This document shows, in pieces, positions 37,753 through 50,307 of a stretch of DNA of 64,000 nucleotides. The translations under genes were made by a program, and so were the position numbers. The DNA is from Seriola aureovittata (lineage: Eukaryota; Chordata; Actinopteri; Carangiformes; Carangidae): the NCBI RefSeq assembly GCF_021018895.1, contig NC_079366.1, positions 25,269,270-25,333,269 of the forward strand, given 5' to 3'. The notes under the pieces are model-generated. The model saw nothing but the letters and a program-made list of their open reading frames with translations. It was not told the DNA's origin and ran no database searches. The first letter of the stretch is position 1. Each line of letters opens with the position of its first letter.

Positions 37753-38600
37753 TGGGATGTGGGGGTGGTGGGTATCGAGTGCATCACTGGCCCATGGTTC
37801 TCCTTTTAAAGTATTGTTTCTGTAAATAGAAAAGAATATATAACGAATGAATATGAAACAATGGTGAACCAAGAAATACAAAGACACACTTGAACAACAG
37901 GAAAACCACCAAACAGTGTGTGTGCAACAGGTTTCAGTTGTGCTAACCTGCAACAGATTTATATAAATATTATGTGATTGTCATTACAGAAGCTGTTTAT
38001 CAATAGGCCTTTTTCACAGCAGACATTATGACTGAGCAGGAAAGCGGTAAGAAAAACAATGGCTCCGTTATATTCCAATGCCCCAGTAAGCCATGACAGT
38101 GTGACCGTGAGGCAGCATGCACAAAACCAAGACCCTGAGACTTCGGCAGCTAAATGGTATTCAGCCGTTATTTATTTCGTTATTTACACCTGTGCTTTTC
38201 TTTACCCGCTTTGGAGTCTTGGATGAAAAAGACCCATAGTGTTTACTTACATTTGCTCTTACCAAATTCATAATTCAATAAAATGAATCTCTTTTGGAAA
38301 AACATAACCTTCACTTCAGAGTTTATATAAATGTGTCTGTAGAATCTCTAAAACCATTTACACTTTCAAGGCATCCCACCTTGTAAGAAACATCGCAGGG
38401 AAGACTGTCGGACGATTTGTATTTGTATGTGTATAATTTTGTAAATTGATTCCTTTTGTAATATTTTTATTTATTTCCGTTTCAGTGCTAGTTATATTAT
38501 TTGTACTAGCTTGTTTGTAGTTTTTTTTTTGGTCCCTTTTTTCCTGTACCCTGTGCTGTTGTTTGTCTTGTACAGTTATTAAGATGGAAACAAAACCCCT

Positions 38601-39828
38601 CTGCTGTCACTCTAGACCCTGCCAGTCCTCTTCCATCCACGTTTCCCTCAGCATGTTTTCCAGATATGGCTACTGCAAACAGACAAGACTTTTGCTATGA
38701 TTTGCCTATCCCTGAAAAAATTTCTTGAGCCTCTATCCGTCAGCACACCTGAACCTCGTTGCCCCATCAGCCCCACACTAGGTGTACCTGCCCAGTAATT
38801 CTAGTCATTTCCTGATCATGTACAGACCTTTTTCACAGCAGATATTTTGGCTTTTCAGTGTTAAAAATTCCTGCATTCCAGTTAGATGAGCTAGTTCCAG
38901 CGCCCTGGTAACTGTCCGACACTTGATTGAACTGAACCTTCGTTAATGAAATTTCTTTCACACGTGCCTTTCCTGCTATGACAATTTAAAATGTCTGCCA
39001 TGAAAAAGTTCTATTGCAGCCTTATTTCCTGCTTCTTACCTGCCCGCCGGCTTTAGAGACTGTGACCCCAGCTAGTTTTTCGACTTTTGGCTGCCTGCCT
39101 GATCTCTCCCGGTCTTGTTTGCTTCTGCTGACTGCCTGTTTCTGACCTATATCCAGCCTTTTGACTAGCAAAGTCTTCTTTTCGTTATTACTCCTACCTG
39201 CTGATTCTGCTTCTGGGACTTAATCCAGAGTTATTATAGTGATATGAGGCTACAAAATGTATATGTTAATGGTAGCAAAGAGAACGGAAACTATGCCAAC
39301 AATGGAGAGAGTAATGTAGTTTAGTGTAAGCATGCACTGCATCTCTGCTGTAATTTTAGACACTGCCATTCCTCTTCTGCCCTGAACCTCATTACCCCTT
39401 CAGCCCCACAGTAAATTTATTTCCCATTGTGGTCTGAGACCTTTGGACCCCACACAGATTTATATAGATATAGATATGATATGCTTAGTAATTCTAGTCA
39501 TTTTTCAGTTTGCCTATTGCAGCCTTCCTGTATCTCTCTGCCTGCCTGTTTTAGTGACTTTGAACCCAGCTAGTTTTTGGACTTTTGGCAGCCTGCCTGA
39601 TCCCTTCTGGTTTTGTTTGCCTCCGCTGACTGCCTACTTATTTCCGACCTATATCCTGCCTTTTGACTAGTCAAGTGTTCTTTTCTCTTACTACTCCTAC
39701 CTGCTGATTCTGCTTCAGGGTCTCCAGAGTTATTACACTGATATCCCAAATTTTGAGGCTCTGAAAAGTATCAGAGCACATGGAAACAATAGAAAGAGTA
39801 ATGTAGTATAGTCTAATAATGTACTGGT
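38601..39828. repeat. Direct tandem duplication, two diverged copies
   Basis: Copy A (38601-39340) and copy B (39345-39828) share CTGCTGT...TAGAC.CTGCCA at the start. Further shared blocks are CCTGAACCTC.TT.CCCC.TC, CCCAGCTAGTTTTT.GACTTT, CTACTCCTACCTGCTGATTC and AGAGTAATGTAGT.TAGT at the end. Copy A is longer because it holds an extra block (about 38820-39000) starting CCTTTTTCACAGCAG, which is itself a repeat also seen at 38009-38045. No coding function was recognised. Confidence 0.7.
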
Positions 39829-42800
39829 ATATTGATTTTCATTCATCCATCCAGGTCCAGGTCACAGTGACAGAAGGATAAGCTAAGTAGCCCAGACGTC
39901 TGTCTCTCCAGCCCTATCCTCCACTTCCCCCTGGGGATTGATTCTCAATCTTTATTAACCTTTAGTTGTCATAGACTGCCTATGGACTACAGCATCTCTT
40001 GGCTAATAAATTATTTAATTTAATACAACATGCATGACACCATAAAACAAGTTCTGGCAAAGGATTCATTTTTGTTTGAGGTATTTTTCCATCCATAACT
40101 GTTTGGGTTACATGTGGTATTTGCAGCTTCTACACAGTGAAGTGGGAGCTTATAAAAAGCACTGGAGGATAGTGTTATATCCTTCCTGTTTTACTGCAGG
40201 CTGTTAAGGTTAAATACAAAATAATCCAAACTCATCCAAATGTTCAATTTGACATTAAAATTCACCACCCGCTAAGGCTATTGAAATGCCAAGTTTATTT
40301 TAAACATTCTATTTAAAACAAAAAATATTATTCAGTGTCTTTGAAGACAATAAAGGGTGTGAGGTTACTGGAGGTCTGTTGCCCTTCTGAATATGAATTT
40401 GTGGAACTTGCCAGCTCACAAAAGTATCAGTATGCAGAGAGTGGGAGAGAATAATTTGATGAATTACAGCTGTACATCCTCCACATATTATGTATAATAT
40501 GAATTAATATCTGAAATTGCAGTACAATTAGTCAAATCACCAAGTCTGCCAAGTGTGAGGCCACAGGTGTCCCCTCTGCCGCGTCTCTCTCTGTTTTGTG
40601 TCTAAATAAGAAAATATCAACTATGGGTGGACTGCCCACTTTCCTCTATATAAAAAGATCTGAAATTGTAATTTGGCTTCATCTAACAGGCTTATGAGAT
40701 GCATCAGCTTTCATATGAATTCCATTTCTGTGTTTCTGAGTGCCAAAACAGGTGTTATCTCTATTCCACAGCACTACCACAACATGAACGCATGATCTCA
40801 GAACCAAGTGGTTCCCAATCTTTTAAATAGAGTCTATGTTCCCGGTGATCAAATAATCACAGAGTGTGCAGAAAACAACGTGATGATAATTTCATCCCTG
40901 TTGCCCCTTTGCTCTCGTATACTCAAGAGCAGAGTGGATCTGAAGCTGAACTAAGCAAAATCCTCAGACTGTTGTGCTTTCAAAACACCCAGAGGGAGGT
41001 GAAGTTAAATTTCTTTAAGCTGTATCTTTATGTTTAACAGCCATTTAAAGAAATACTCCTAGTCTAATGGATGTCTTGAATGTGGGTAAACACCAGTGAA
41101 TTTTTATAAATGAAGGCTCATTACTGAAACCTGGAGAGAATACAAACATTGCCACTTTGCATTACTTGCATTTCTGTCTGTGTACTATAATCCAATTTGC
41201 TTGAATGATTATCAGTTATTTATTTCCAATACGTGTTTTGCTGTGGTCAAAACCGTTTAACCGCCTTCATCCAGACTGTGTTGAGCTTCTGCATCCAGGG
41301 ATGGGAGGTTGCCATTCAGTAACGAAGAAAGCCAAATTCGACTTCCTTCTGTAAGTATTCCCTCCCCTTCTCTGAATATACTGCAGGTTCCTGACGCTCA
41401 ATGTCAAGACAAAATGACTCATAATCTCATTTATTCTCTGGAGCCTAAAAAAATTTAATAAACTACTGGTGTGGATTAAAGGCACTGTGAAGTTTGCATA
41501 GATTATTTAAATATATATATATATCGTTATGCTTTAGACTGCCAGTGCTCATCTCTTATTTTTCTTAGTGTATGATAATTTGGTGATTTAAAGTAGAGTG
41601 GAGACACAGGCAGGAAAAACAGTTGGAGAGAGATGGATATGAGATGAAATAAACATCAGCAATAACAGCAGGAATCGGACCAGGGATGTTGTGGTTATAT
41701 GGCATGCATCTTAATACTTGCAATATCACTTATCGTTTCTCCATTTAAGTGCATTGGCACAAACCTCTTATGGATTCCAATTATAATCTCTAATTGAATT
41801 ATTTGTGGTGACTCGTACCGGCTCTCGCTTAGATGTTTGTCACTTTTGTCTAACGTGATTATGACTTCATATTTACATATACTGTATATTCTAATTACCA
41901 CGTGTATATGTTCTGTATAGGGCTGCTAAGTATGTTTTTTGCAACATGCCTTCCATACACTATCTCCTGAAATCCAAACCAGACATCAAGACATACAACA
42001 GGACTTGTATGTTTTGTATGTGCAAGAAGAGAAACATGCACTTTATGTTTCATACATGCTAGTGCAGTGCTCCATATGTATTGTACTGCACATGACTTAT
42101 ATGTTATTAACTAAATGTATGGTACAACTGCATCTTCCTAGACTACTGTAGCATAGAGGAGGATAAAAATATCTTTCCATGGTTGAATGAGGAGCAAAAA
42201 GGTTTCTTTTTTCATTAAGTCAAGCATATAATAAAAGCTGTACTGTTTTTGCTGTCTACTGTTTATATTTGGATTAATGTCCTGTGTTGGTCTTTCCAGC
42301 ACTTTGAGGCTTTGTGCGACTTCCCCTGATACAAAGATTTAACATTTCTGTCTTGTAAGGCTCCTGTAATTCATTATGTGAGTCCATAAATACAATCTGC
42401 TGCCATATATTCCTCTGACATTCTATCTTTCCATAACTGCAGCTTCTTATCATCTTTAAGACTATCTGTCATTGTCAACTAACCCTTACGCCCCTCACAC
42501 ACACACACAAACGCGCGCACGCACACACATACACACATACACACACTTACTAATATCCATCATGGAGTGGATGTGGTTTCTGTGGATTCTGCAGGTTAGG
42601 TCCAACCTTTCTGTTGACAAAGTCTGGTCTGTGGATAAAAGACATATGCACAAAGGAAGCACTTTTGTGAGTGACAGGAAGAGAGTCACTGTAGTTTGGA
42701 CTGCAACAGCAATCAGGTGTGTCTCTGAACAGGAAGGGGTTCAACATGTGACTCAAGGACACTTCAGCAGCAGCAGGGATTATTTGAAACTGATGGACAC

Positions 42801-42917
42801 ACAGCAGGGCCCTCACTACTCCCGCAGCCTCGCTATCCTCTACTGTCTAGCCTGTCAGAGTGGAGCCTAAATTAAGTGGATGTGGATGGATATACCGTGC
42901 TGATTTTCTGTCTTTGA

Positions 42918-42953
<36 letters not shown>
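42918..42953. repeat. (TATC)8 microsatellite
   Basis: Pure tetranucleotide run. Confidence 0.95.
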
Positions 42954-45259
42954 CTTTCTTGCTGTCTTACACGAACAGACAAAAACACACATGCACATGT
43001 TTCCCTGTCCCACTGGGAGCTTTCTACAGCCACCCTCTGACCTGCTGCAGAGACCGGGTGCCTCGGAGCAGCTGTTCCAACTCCAGACCCAGCTGACTCC
43101 TTCAGGAGAAAAACTAATGTTGGTGATCCACTCACTGATCTCGCCTGCTGTCTGACTGGCAGAGCCCAGTAGTGGGAAAAGCTCACGACTGCATCCATTT
43201 CATATTCAGAGGCAGTAAGCTGGGGCTGCTTTTTCTGTCCTCCCCTCACCTGTATTTGCATTATTGTTTTTCATCTGTCAGTTATGAAGTTTAGGCTACT
43301 TACGTTTTAGCTCTTCGTTCCAATTATCTCTGACATTTCTCTTCTCTGATATTTCTTCTCTCAAATAACAATGCAGCTCTACCTTGACAACTGTTGCAAA
43401 CTTTTTTCCTGCAGAAACATCACCACCTTCCTGAAACATGGTTTTGCTGTTTACTGTGTGTTATTCAATAAAGCAGCCTGTACCTGCAGGACGAAGCCAT
43501 TACTTTCCTTGAATGATTCACAAAGTCTGCTACTGGACAGAGGCCCTGCAACATGCCAAACATTACAGATATTTACTGTTTCAGGGCCCTAAGCAAACCA
43601 CAATTTCTAGCAGCAACTCATGATTGCAACATTGCCGTCAAAAATCCAAATAATTCAGGTAAGAGTTTGCTTCCAGAGAGAATAAAATAGCACTGATGCC
43701 CAAAGCTGTTGCTACCCTGTAGCTCTATGAAATCACAACAGAACCTCAGAGAAAGAGAGAGAGAAAAAGAGGTACCTTCTACCATCATCCATCAAACCTT
43801 TTTGCTTGGTTAATTTGCATTTGAATAATTTTAGAGTCCTGTTAAATTATCCAGTAATTCATAAGAAAAAAATCATATATTAGAGGAAAGTCATAAGAAA
43901 TTAGCACAACTTTCCGGAGCGGAAACTTTTCCCTGCTTTGCTATCCTGATAACATGGTTTCCCGAGGGGTTCAATTTAAACTTTTTAAGACCTTTTTTAA
44001 CTCCACATAGAACGCAACTTGATACTTGTTTCACTGCCATACCGACCACAGTATGAAAGATATTAATGAAAACCAGTAGGGATTATATGGTCTAGACATA
44101 TTAACATTTATATCTAATTTTAGTCACTCTTTTCCAGCTATTTATAATAATTAATAATATTTTCTATGAGAACCCTAATGACATAATTAATTAACCATTA
44201 ATGACCTCCTTCAATGAAGATATGAAAAAAATATATAAAAAATAAGCAGTTAACTCTATATGAGTCTAACTCTATATATTTCCACCTTGCAACTGCAGTG
44301 AACAAATGACGGTCTCAAAAAACGGATTCAGACAGCCAGGGTTTCACACATCACAAACTTAAGGCACAACTTTATATATATAGTCAGTGTGACTTTCTCG
44401 CTAGATTTAGTGACTTTTCAGACCTTTGTTTTCAAAAAACTCCTTACAACAAATTTAGCAAACCTTATAGCTACTTTCTAGCAAGTGGCCAGTATAGTGC
44501 AGTGAACTAGAGGCACCTGTCTTCTCTGTTCAGCGAGATGCAGAGAGGCGGTCCAGCTCGTTCAGTCCGCGTGACGGCTAACACAGACATGAATGAGCTG
44601 CGCATGTGCAGGCGATGCACCATGCCAGAGAAAAAAAAACATCAAATCAAAGGTATCCTGTTGCCTATAACTTGCTCTCTGAGTGATAATTTTACAAGTA
44701 AATGTAGCTGAAGTCACAGAACAGTCTTTGTCTTTAACTTGTGCGTTTGGTGAATTTGTCAGACGATGTTGTGGTTATAAAATCTGGATTTTCACAGTGC
44801 AGAGCAGCAGCTTGGAAATGGCTTGGAGGTGAGTGCTGGTTAACATGCCCTGTTTCAGCCACTATTTCATGCTTGTTCCGTTTTTGACTGACAGAAACAA
44901 GACAGAATGTAAATGAGAACAGCTTTATTTGAAATTCGGCTGTATGAAAATAGTGCTACAGCGTCTGTGAGCACAGAGCGTAGGAGCGAAGCAGACATGA
45001 AGAGCTGGGACCGACTTACAGGGCACAATGCAAATACAAGCTATGACGCCATGAATATGCCAATTGACGTATTATTTCATTCAACAACATTTAGCGCCGT
45101 TTCAAGCAGGCTTTACATACTTTCTATTGAAAACGGTTGGCAGCACTGGCGAGAGTTTGCATTAGCATAACCACTGCCGCTGCCTCAGCTAGCCAACTGC
45201 GAGTTTCAAACTAAAAAGCTAACAAACATAAACAAATAAAAAATGCTAACTACGCTTAC

Positions 45260-45374
45260 CGTCTGCTAGTAGCCGATTTCGGTGCACAACAAACTCCTCA
45301 TCTGTGTCTGGGTCTGACTGAGGCTCAGACATGTGTGGCTGAGTCTCTCCGATGTTTCCTAAGATGCTAACCAT
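45260..45374 (-). other. Exon-like short reading frame on the minus strand (uncertain)
   Basis: An ATG at 45374 opens 38 codons containing SEPQSDPDTDEEFVVHRNRL and ends at a consensus donor, GACG followed by GTAAGC. Flanking sequence (about 44500-45460) is locally richer in CpG. No further exon was found downstream, and the whole block might be a dispersed repeat or transposon remnant. The protein is not recognised. Confidence 0.2.
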
Positions 45375-46859
45375 TTTGGTAAGAGTTGCTCTGTCGCTGG
45401 CGTCTCTCGGTCAACCTGGCGCGAGCAGCGGTGGTGGGCGGGGCTTGAGGCCTGATACAGAAATGTTCAATGAGGAAGTGAGCATATGTGTCCAGCCCAT
45501 GGATGTATTATAATGGTTAAGTTTGGTCTTATAATACATTTATGGTCCAGCCCTTATTCGTTTTTTATGTGTTAAAAAAATGTTAAACAAAATAATTAAT
45601 CATAGCTAGATATTTTAGTATTTTACATATTTTAAAACGTGTCTGGAGGGGAACTTTGAACATGACCTGGACCTAAATAAGCAGCAGAAAATAGATGAAT
45701 AAATGGAAGGATTAACCAATTAAAAAATCCCTAACCCTATTTATTTAAGGTCCAAGTATGAATTTTACATAACATCAGGAGAGTCGGTTTGGTTTTGCCA
45801 AAATGACATGCAAAGACATTATATAAGTCATTTTTGAGAAATTTCAGTGCTTTTTAAGATTTTTCAAGACCTGCAGATGCCCTGGATGCCCCCCCCCCAG
45901 TTTCCCATTGTGATCCCTTATGGAGGTCTTGGCCCGCAGGTTAGGAACCAATGACATAAGTCATATTGTGACCAAAAGACAGATGGGACTAAACGTTTTG
46001 CATAATTTAACTGCACATTAGTTGTGTTTTTAGACAACTGTTTAAGAACCATTTGAACTCATTGCATTGCTGTTAGTGGGCAAACAATGAAAGCAGTGCT
46101 CTGATTGTGGTTAGAAAGCATTTAAGCTGGCTGCAAGGACCAAGACTGTCTGTGCAGTGTTAAGGTGCCAGCTGCAGACTGACAACAGTATATTAAACCC
46201 CCCCCACCCCCCCCCAAAAAAAAAAAAATGCAAATTTGCCTATTGGTTGAAGTCTATGTAAGTCACTCTTTCAGGAGCAGTGCTAAAAATAGCTCCAACG
46301 TAGCCAAAGCCTTGTTAAAAAAACAAAAAAAAACAGCGAGGTCTTGCTTCGTGTCTCTCAACAGTAGGTCCAGGTCCAGTATCAAAGCCAGGACCTGTTT
46401 AGATTCGGGCGGCCAGCCGGTCATGTGGGGGGAGACGGCAAGGTCGTCTGGGTTATGGAGTGAATCCAGTGGAGATGCAGCAGTTTGTGGCTCTGCGCAG
46501 TTTGTTTGTTGTCAGCCGGGTCCATCTGGTGGGCGGCAGAAGGATTGCTCATGTGGAGACGTTAATGGTACATGTTCTTGTTTGCAACTCTCACCTTCAT
46601 CTGTTATGCTCAAGTTACCCCTTGAGCCATCTCGTGACACACTTTCCCACCGTGTTCAGTCCAGAAGAGAGGAAATGTTTAATATCCAGCAGCCAATGAC
46701 AAAACCCCCCGGACAGAAGTGGAGGGGATTTTTCAACTTTAACTACCCTCTGCTCTTTAGCTAATGAATTAAGATAGGCTATGACATTTAATTTAGCCTT
46801 CCTTAAGTGTACCCACCTTGTTTATTCACCAGGACATACAGCAGTGTGTATCACCGTGT

Positions 46860-47042
46860 ATGACCGACACTGCCCACCCGCGGTGCTCATCAGTTCACAC
46901 CGGAGCGCGTGGAACTCAAGCCCCCGGCCGCTCTCCGAAGAATAGCGGTCGTTAAATATTCATCCTCCGTTCCCGGTGGCACACTTTTCCTCCCTACTGA
47001 CCGACCCCTGCTGCTCCGAACCCCGCCAGAGGAGCAGCCGAG
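46860..47042 (+). promoter_or_regulatory. CpG-rich candidate promoter and first leader exon of the myosin XV gene
   Basis: This is a short GC- and CpG-rich island in AT-rich surroundings, 3.3 kb upstream of the myosin start codon. It ends at a possible donor (GCCGAG followed by GTGGGA, GT at 47043-47044). A compact leader exon follows at 47144-47213. The transcription start cannot be placed from sequence alone. Confidence 0.4.
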
Positions 47043-47143
47043 GTGGGAAGCTGTGTGTAGTTATGATTACGAAAACGTAAACGGGATTTGCATCAGTTGG
47101 GGATAGTTTTTCATTTTGTCTTTTTCCTTGTCTTTTATTTTAG

Positions 47144-47213
47144 GAAGAGGATGGGGAGACTTGCCTACGGTGCTCCAGTGACTTGAATGACTGTAGAGGT
47201 TGGGTGTGAAGAG
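47144..47213 (+). other. Candidate second leader exon of the myosin XV gene
   Basis: This is a 70-nt segment with a good acceptor (TTTTCCTTGTCTTTTATTTTAG, shown in two overlapping parts by the T-rich tract ending at 47143) and a good donor (GAAGAG followed by GTAGGTAG). It contains a small upstream reading frame, an ATG at 47151 read as MGRLAYGAPVT then stop. It has no other coding potential. It would splice to the acceptor at 50260-50261. Confidence 0.4.
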
Positions 47214-47539
47214 GTAGGTAGTGTTTTAGGTGATGCATCCACCCTCCTTCCCTCCCCTTATGCCCACACACAAGCTCTACTAGAGACTACCCGTCCTGCA
47301 GACTGGTTAGTTTTCTTTTCTCCTGCAAGGTAAATGTTCCTTGAATTTGACTGGCTTATGATGCATCTCTTTGCCACAAGACTGTACAAAATCATGAAAA
47401 GCAATGGTTAGGCAATTGCTATGTGTTGCGCAAACCTTATAGTTGCTGCAGGCCTGTACACCTACCTGATGAACCAACTCCAAACTATTAGGAGCGCTGC
47501 AGGTGTAATACTGCTCCACTAGATAGCAGCAGATTATTG

Positions 47540-47542
<3 letters not shown>

Positions 47543-47597
<55 letters not shown>

Positions 47598-47610
47598 CGC
47601 GCGTGCGTGT
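47543..47610. repeat. (GT)n plus GC/GT alternation
   Basis: GT run at 47543-47595 followed by GCGCGCGTGCGTGT. It lies in the inferred myosin leader intron. Confidence 0.93.
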
Positions 47611-48185
47611 GAGAAGTGAAGTGACAAAGGTTTACTGCTCTTCCTCAGGACCTGAATGCTTTTGATGAGCCTCATCAAGTCCATCTCTGTCATAAGTCTG
47701 CTTTTCTCTCCTGGGCATGTATCCCAGTTTCTCTATGTTGTCTCTTCTCTACAAATTCTATCAAAAGATGGAGGACCACCTGCCAGCAGCGACTGGCTGC
47801 AACTCAGAGCTTTTCACGTTTGATAGGGTCTTTTCATTCTGCTTCAAAGGAAGATGTACGGTTAGAGACAAACCGTGGGAAATCCGGGAAGAAATACTCT
47901 TTCATCACGCACTCCGTCTTTTTAATGCACACGTGCACCCACTCAAAGACATAACTCTGCCTGGGCACGCCGTGCACACATGCACACACATGCACATGTT
48001 CTCTTTGCTGTTTGGTAATGATCAGATAGACTTACACACCAAGACCAAAAGATCAGGATCTGGCAACCCAACACCTATACTCTGAAACAAGACAGATCTG
48101 GCAATCTGACCCCTTCCCTCAGGAAGAGGAATAATTTGGTTGATGGCACTAATAATCACAGCCGTGTTACTGATCCTTCACTGGC

Positions 48186-48216
<31 letters not shown>

Positions 48217-48874
48217 TCTTGAGTCATTCCTCTGTTATTGATACCTAGAGGGAAGACGTCATCTATCGAACAAGTGGGTGTTCCTCCTGCCTCTGCTTCT
48301 TCTCCTGCTGTTACGTATGTGGAAGTGGGTTGGTGGCTGCCTGCATTGCTCACATAGATACTGTTTTGATATAATATTTCTTAGAAAGATGCGTCACTCA
48401 TCTTAACTCACACACACACATACACACAGAGCTGACAGTATATGTTACTCTGGAAAAAGAGAAGGAGCAGATTTAAGATTAGATAGCATCTACGTGACTT
48501 CTCTCATGCACAACCATACATACAATACACAACTGATACAGATATTTGAAGTTGTTAATTATTGGCCTGTTTTTTTGGATTTGATTGCGTCTAACTGCTA
48601 ATCAGGCTTATCTCCTGCATCCTGTCTCTCTCTCTCCCTCTCTCTCTTTCTCTCTGGACCTTTTGTATTATTTATGCCCCGCCCCCTCAGCTGCCCAGAG
48701 CTCTCAAGTTTCACCTGTAGAGCCAGATGACAAATTAAGACTCCTTCTACAACCTGCCACAAGGAACTCCTCAAATGCACATATACACATACACATACAC
48801 ACATATATGCACATGAGAACGCACACACTCGTACACACAAACCAGCAGCCCATCTGCCCCTTTCTTTCTTTCAC

Positions 48875-48878
<4 letters not shown>

Positions 48879-48910
<32 letters not shown>
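48879..48910. repeat. (CA)16 microsatellite
   Basis: Pure CA run in the inferred leader intron; (GT)14 lies at 48189-48216 and (TG)14 at 49926-49953 in the same intron. Confidence 0.93.
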
Positions 48911-48912
<2 letters not shown>

Positions 48913-49922
48913 TCTATCCATCACACACTCTGAGGAGGGCAGTGTGAACAGAGTGCTGTGTTGAGTGAGGGAATGTGTTGTTGTGAGCAACAGAAGACGG
49001 AGTAGGTCAGAAGAGGAAGCTGAGTGTGACCTACAGACTTTGTCTTGGAGTTTTTTTTTTGTTTTGCTTTTTTTTTTTAAAAAACTGCTAAAGAAGAGAC
49101 CTCCAGCAAGGACACAACATATTTGAAGACCACAGAGATCCTACCGACCACCACACTCGCTCTTTTGAACTGTTTGTCTGTGAATGTGGAGGTGACTATC
49201 ATGGATAACTGTCTTGATGAATGAGTGTGTTGGCACTGCCTCAGGAGTCTCTCATTAACTAAAGATTGGACCATAGAGGGGATAGAGCTTGAACTGGATT
49301 TGTGATTTTGTGTTGTTGTGTGTATCCAGTTTTACAGAAAGCAAATGCCGCAGTGATCATACTGTGTGGAAATTAGTAAAACCAACACAGTTAAAATCTC
49401 TTTTGTAATAATTCGCAGTGAGGTTAAACTTCATACAGTTGATGCAACACATACATTCAGAATTAGAGTTAAAGAATGTGTTTATAGTTCTGACAGTTTG
49501 AACATTTGACCTTACACCTCTCAGTGCCTTTTGACATCTCTAGGTAGACGTTAGCAATGTCTAGATAGCAGTTGTATATCTCCATTTAGGAGTCAGAACC
49601 TTCTCAGATTGGAGAGTTCTGGCTATTGTGCACAAATAGAAAGATAGACCTCCAGAGTACGGTTTGGAAAGGTGTTTGAGATCTGTGGGTAGGGTTTAAA
49701 AATATCTGAACAGGTTTAAGAGATCTCTGGGTAGGGCTTGGTAGAGAAATGATTAGGGGTATGAGACATCAGGGTTAGAGTTGACGAGAGTGAGAGTAGT
49801 GGCTATAACTGATGTGTATAAGACAGTTTGTGGTGCTAAGATATTCGGAAAATACAGTGTTGCTCAGTTCCTGAACGGGGCAATAATATCAAAATCACAG
49901 TTTATTTAACTAACTGATTTTG

Positions 49923-49953
<31 letters not shown>

Positions 49954-50307
49954 TTAGAGAAAAAGACGGCTGATATTTAGCTATGTATGTCTGGACAGGA
50001 GCCTTCATGGGGACCAGATCTGAACAGAGTAGAACTGCTTTGGCCAGGTGGACCTGTCCTCACACAGATAGCGAACCTGCATATAGTGCCGGCACAGAGT
50101 CAACCCGACATATCTAAACCAAGGAATCTTTTAAAGGTCAGACTTCTGATCATATTTTCTTAACATATCACATTATATTTTTTTTGTGTTAAACTTAGAA
50201 AAATACTCTGCCTTCCAAGTGTAAGTAACATTTGTGTGTTTGTGTGTTTGAAGGTTTACAGCATTGCCTGAAGAAAGGGCATGGTGTGCTCTTAGCCACT
50301 TGTCAAA

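Larger units (their letters stand above)
29450..46850. other. Intergenic region between the diverging GluN2 and myosin XV genes
   Basis: No reading frame in this 17 kb resembles a known protein. Frames over 100 codons (for example near 37468-37953 and 46228-46764) are driven by GA/CT repeats or lack codon structure. The stretch holds (TCC)n, (AAAT)n, (GA)n and (TATC)n microsatellites, a SINE at 35728-35945, a tandem duplication at 38601-39828, and C-rich runs at 45889-45898 and 46198-46215. Confidence 0.6.
47214..50261 (+). other. Leader intron before the first myosin coding exon (inferred)
   Basis: No coding exon is supported in this stretch. It holds (GT)n at 47543-47595 running into GC/GT alternation to about 47610, (GT)14 at 48189-48216, a CT-rich tract at 48625-48655, (CA)16 at 48879-48910 and (TG)14 at 49926-49953. 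An alternative transcription start inside it cannot be excluded. Confidence 0.4.

Noticed and set aside
37468..37953. 161-codon minus-strand frame
   Set aside because: Its core is the (CT)n translation of the GA microsatellite; no family match.
42562..42597. MEWMWFLWILQ followed by a CAG/GTTAGG donor, resembling a signal-peptide exon
   Set aside because: Only 12 codons, no partner exon found, and no leader evidence. Too weak to call.
46228..46764. 178-codon plus-strand reading frame
   Set aside because: It starts in a C/A homopolymer run, resembles no protein I know, and an unrelated frame overlaps it. Taken as chance.
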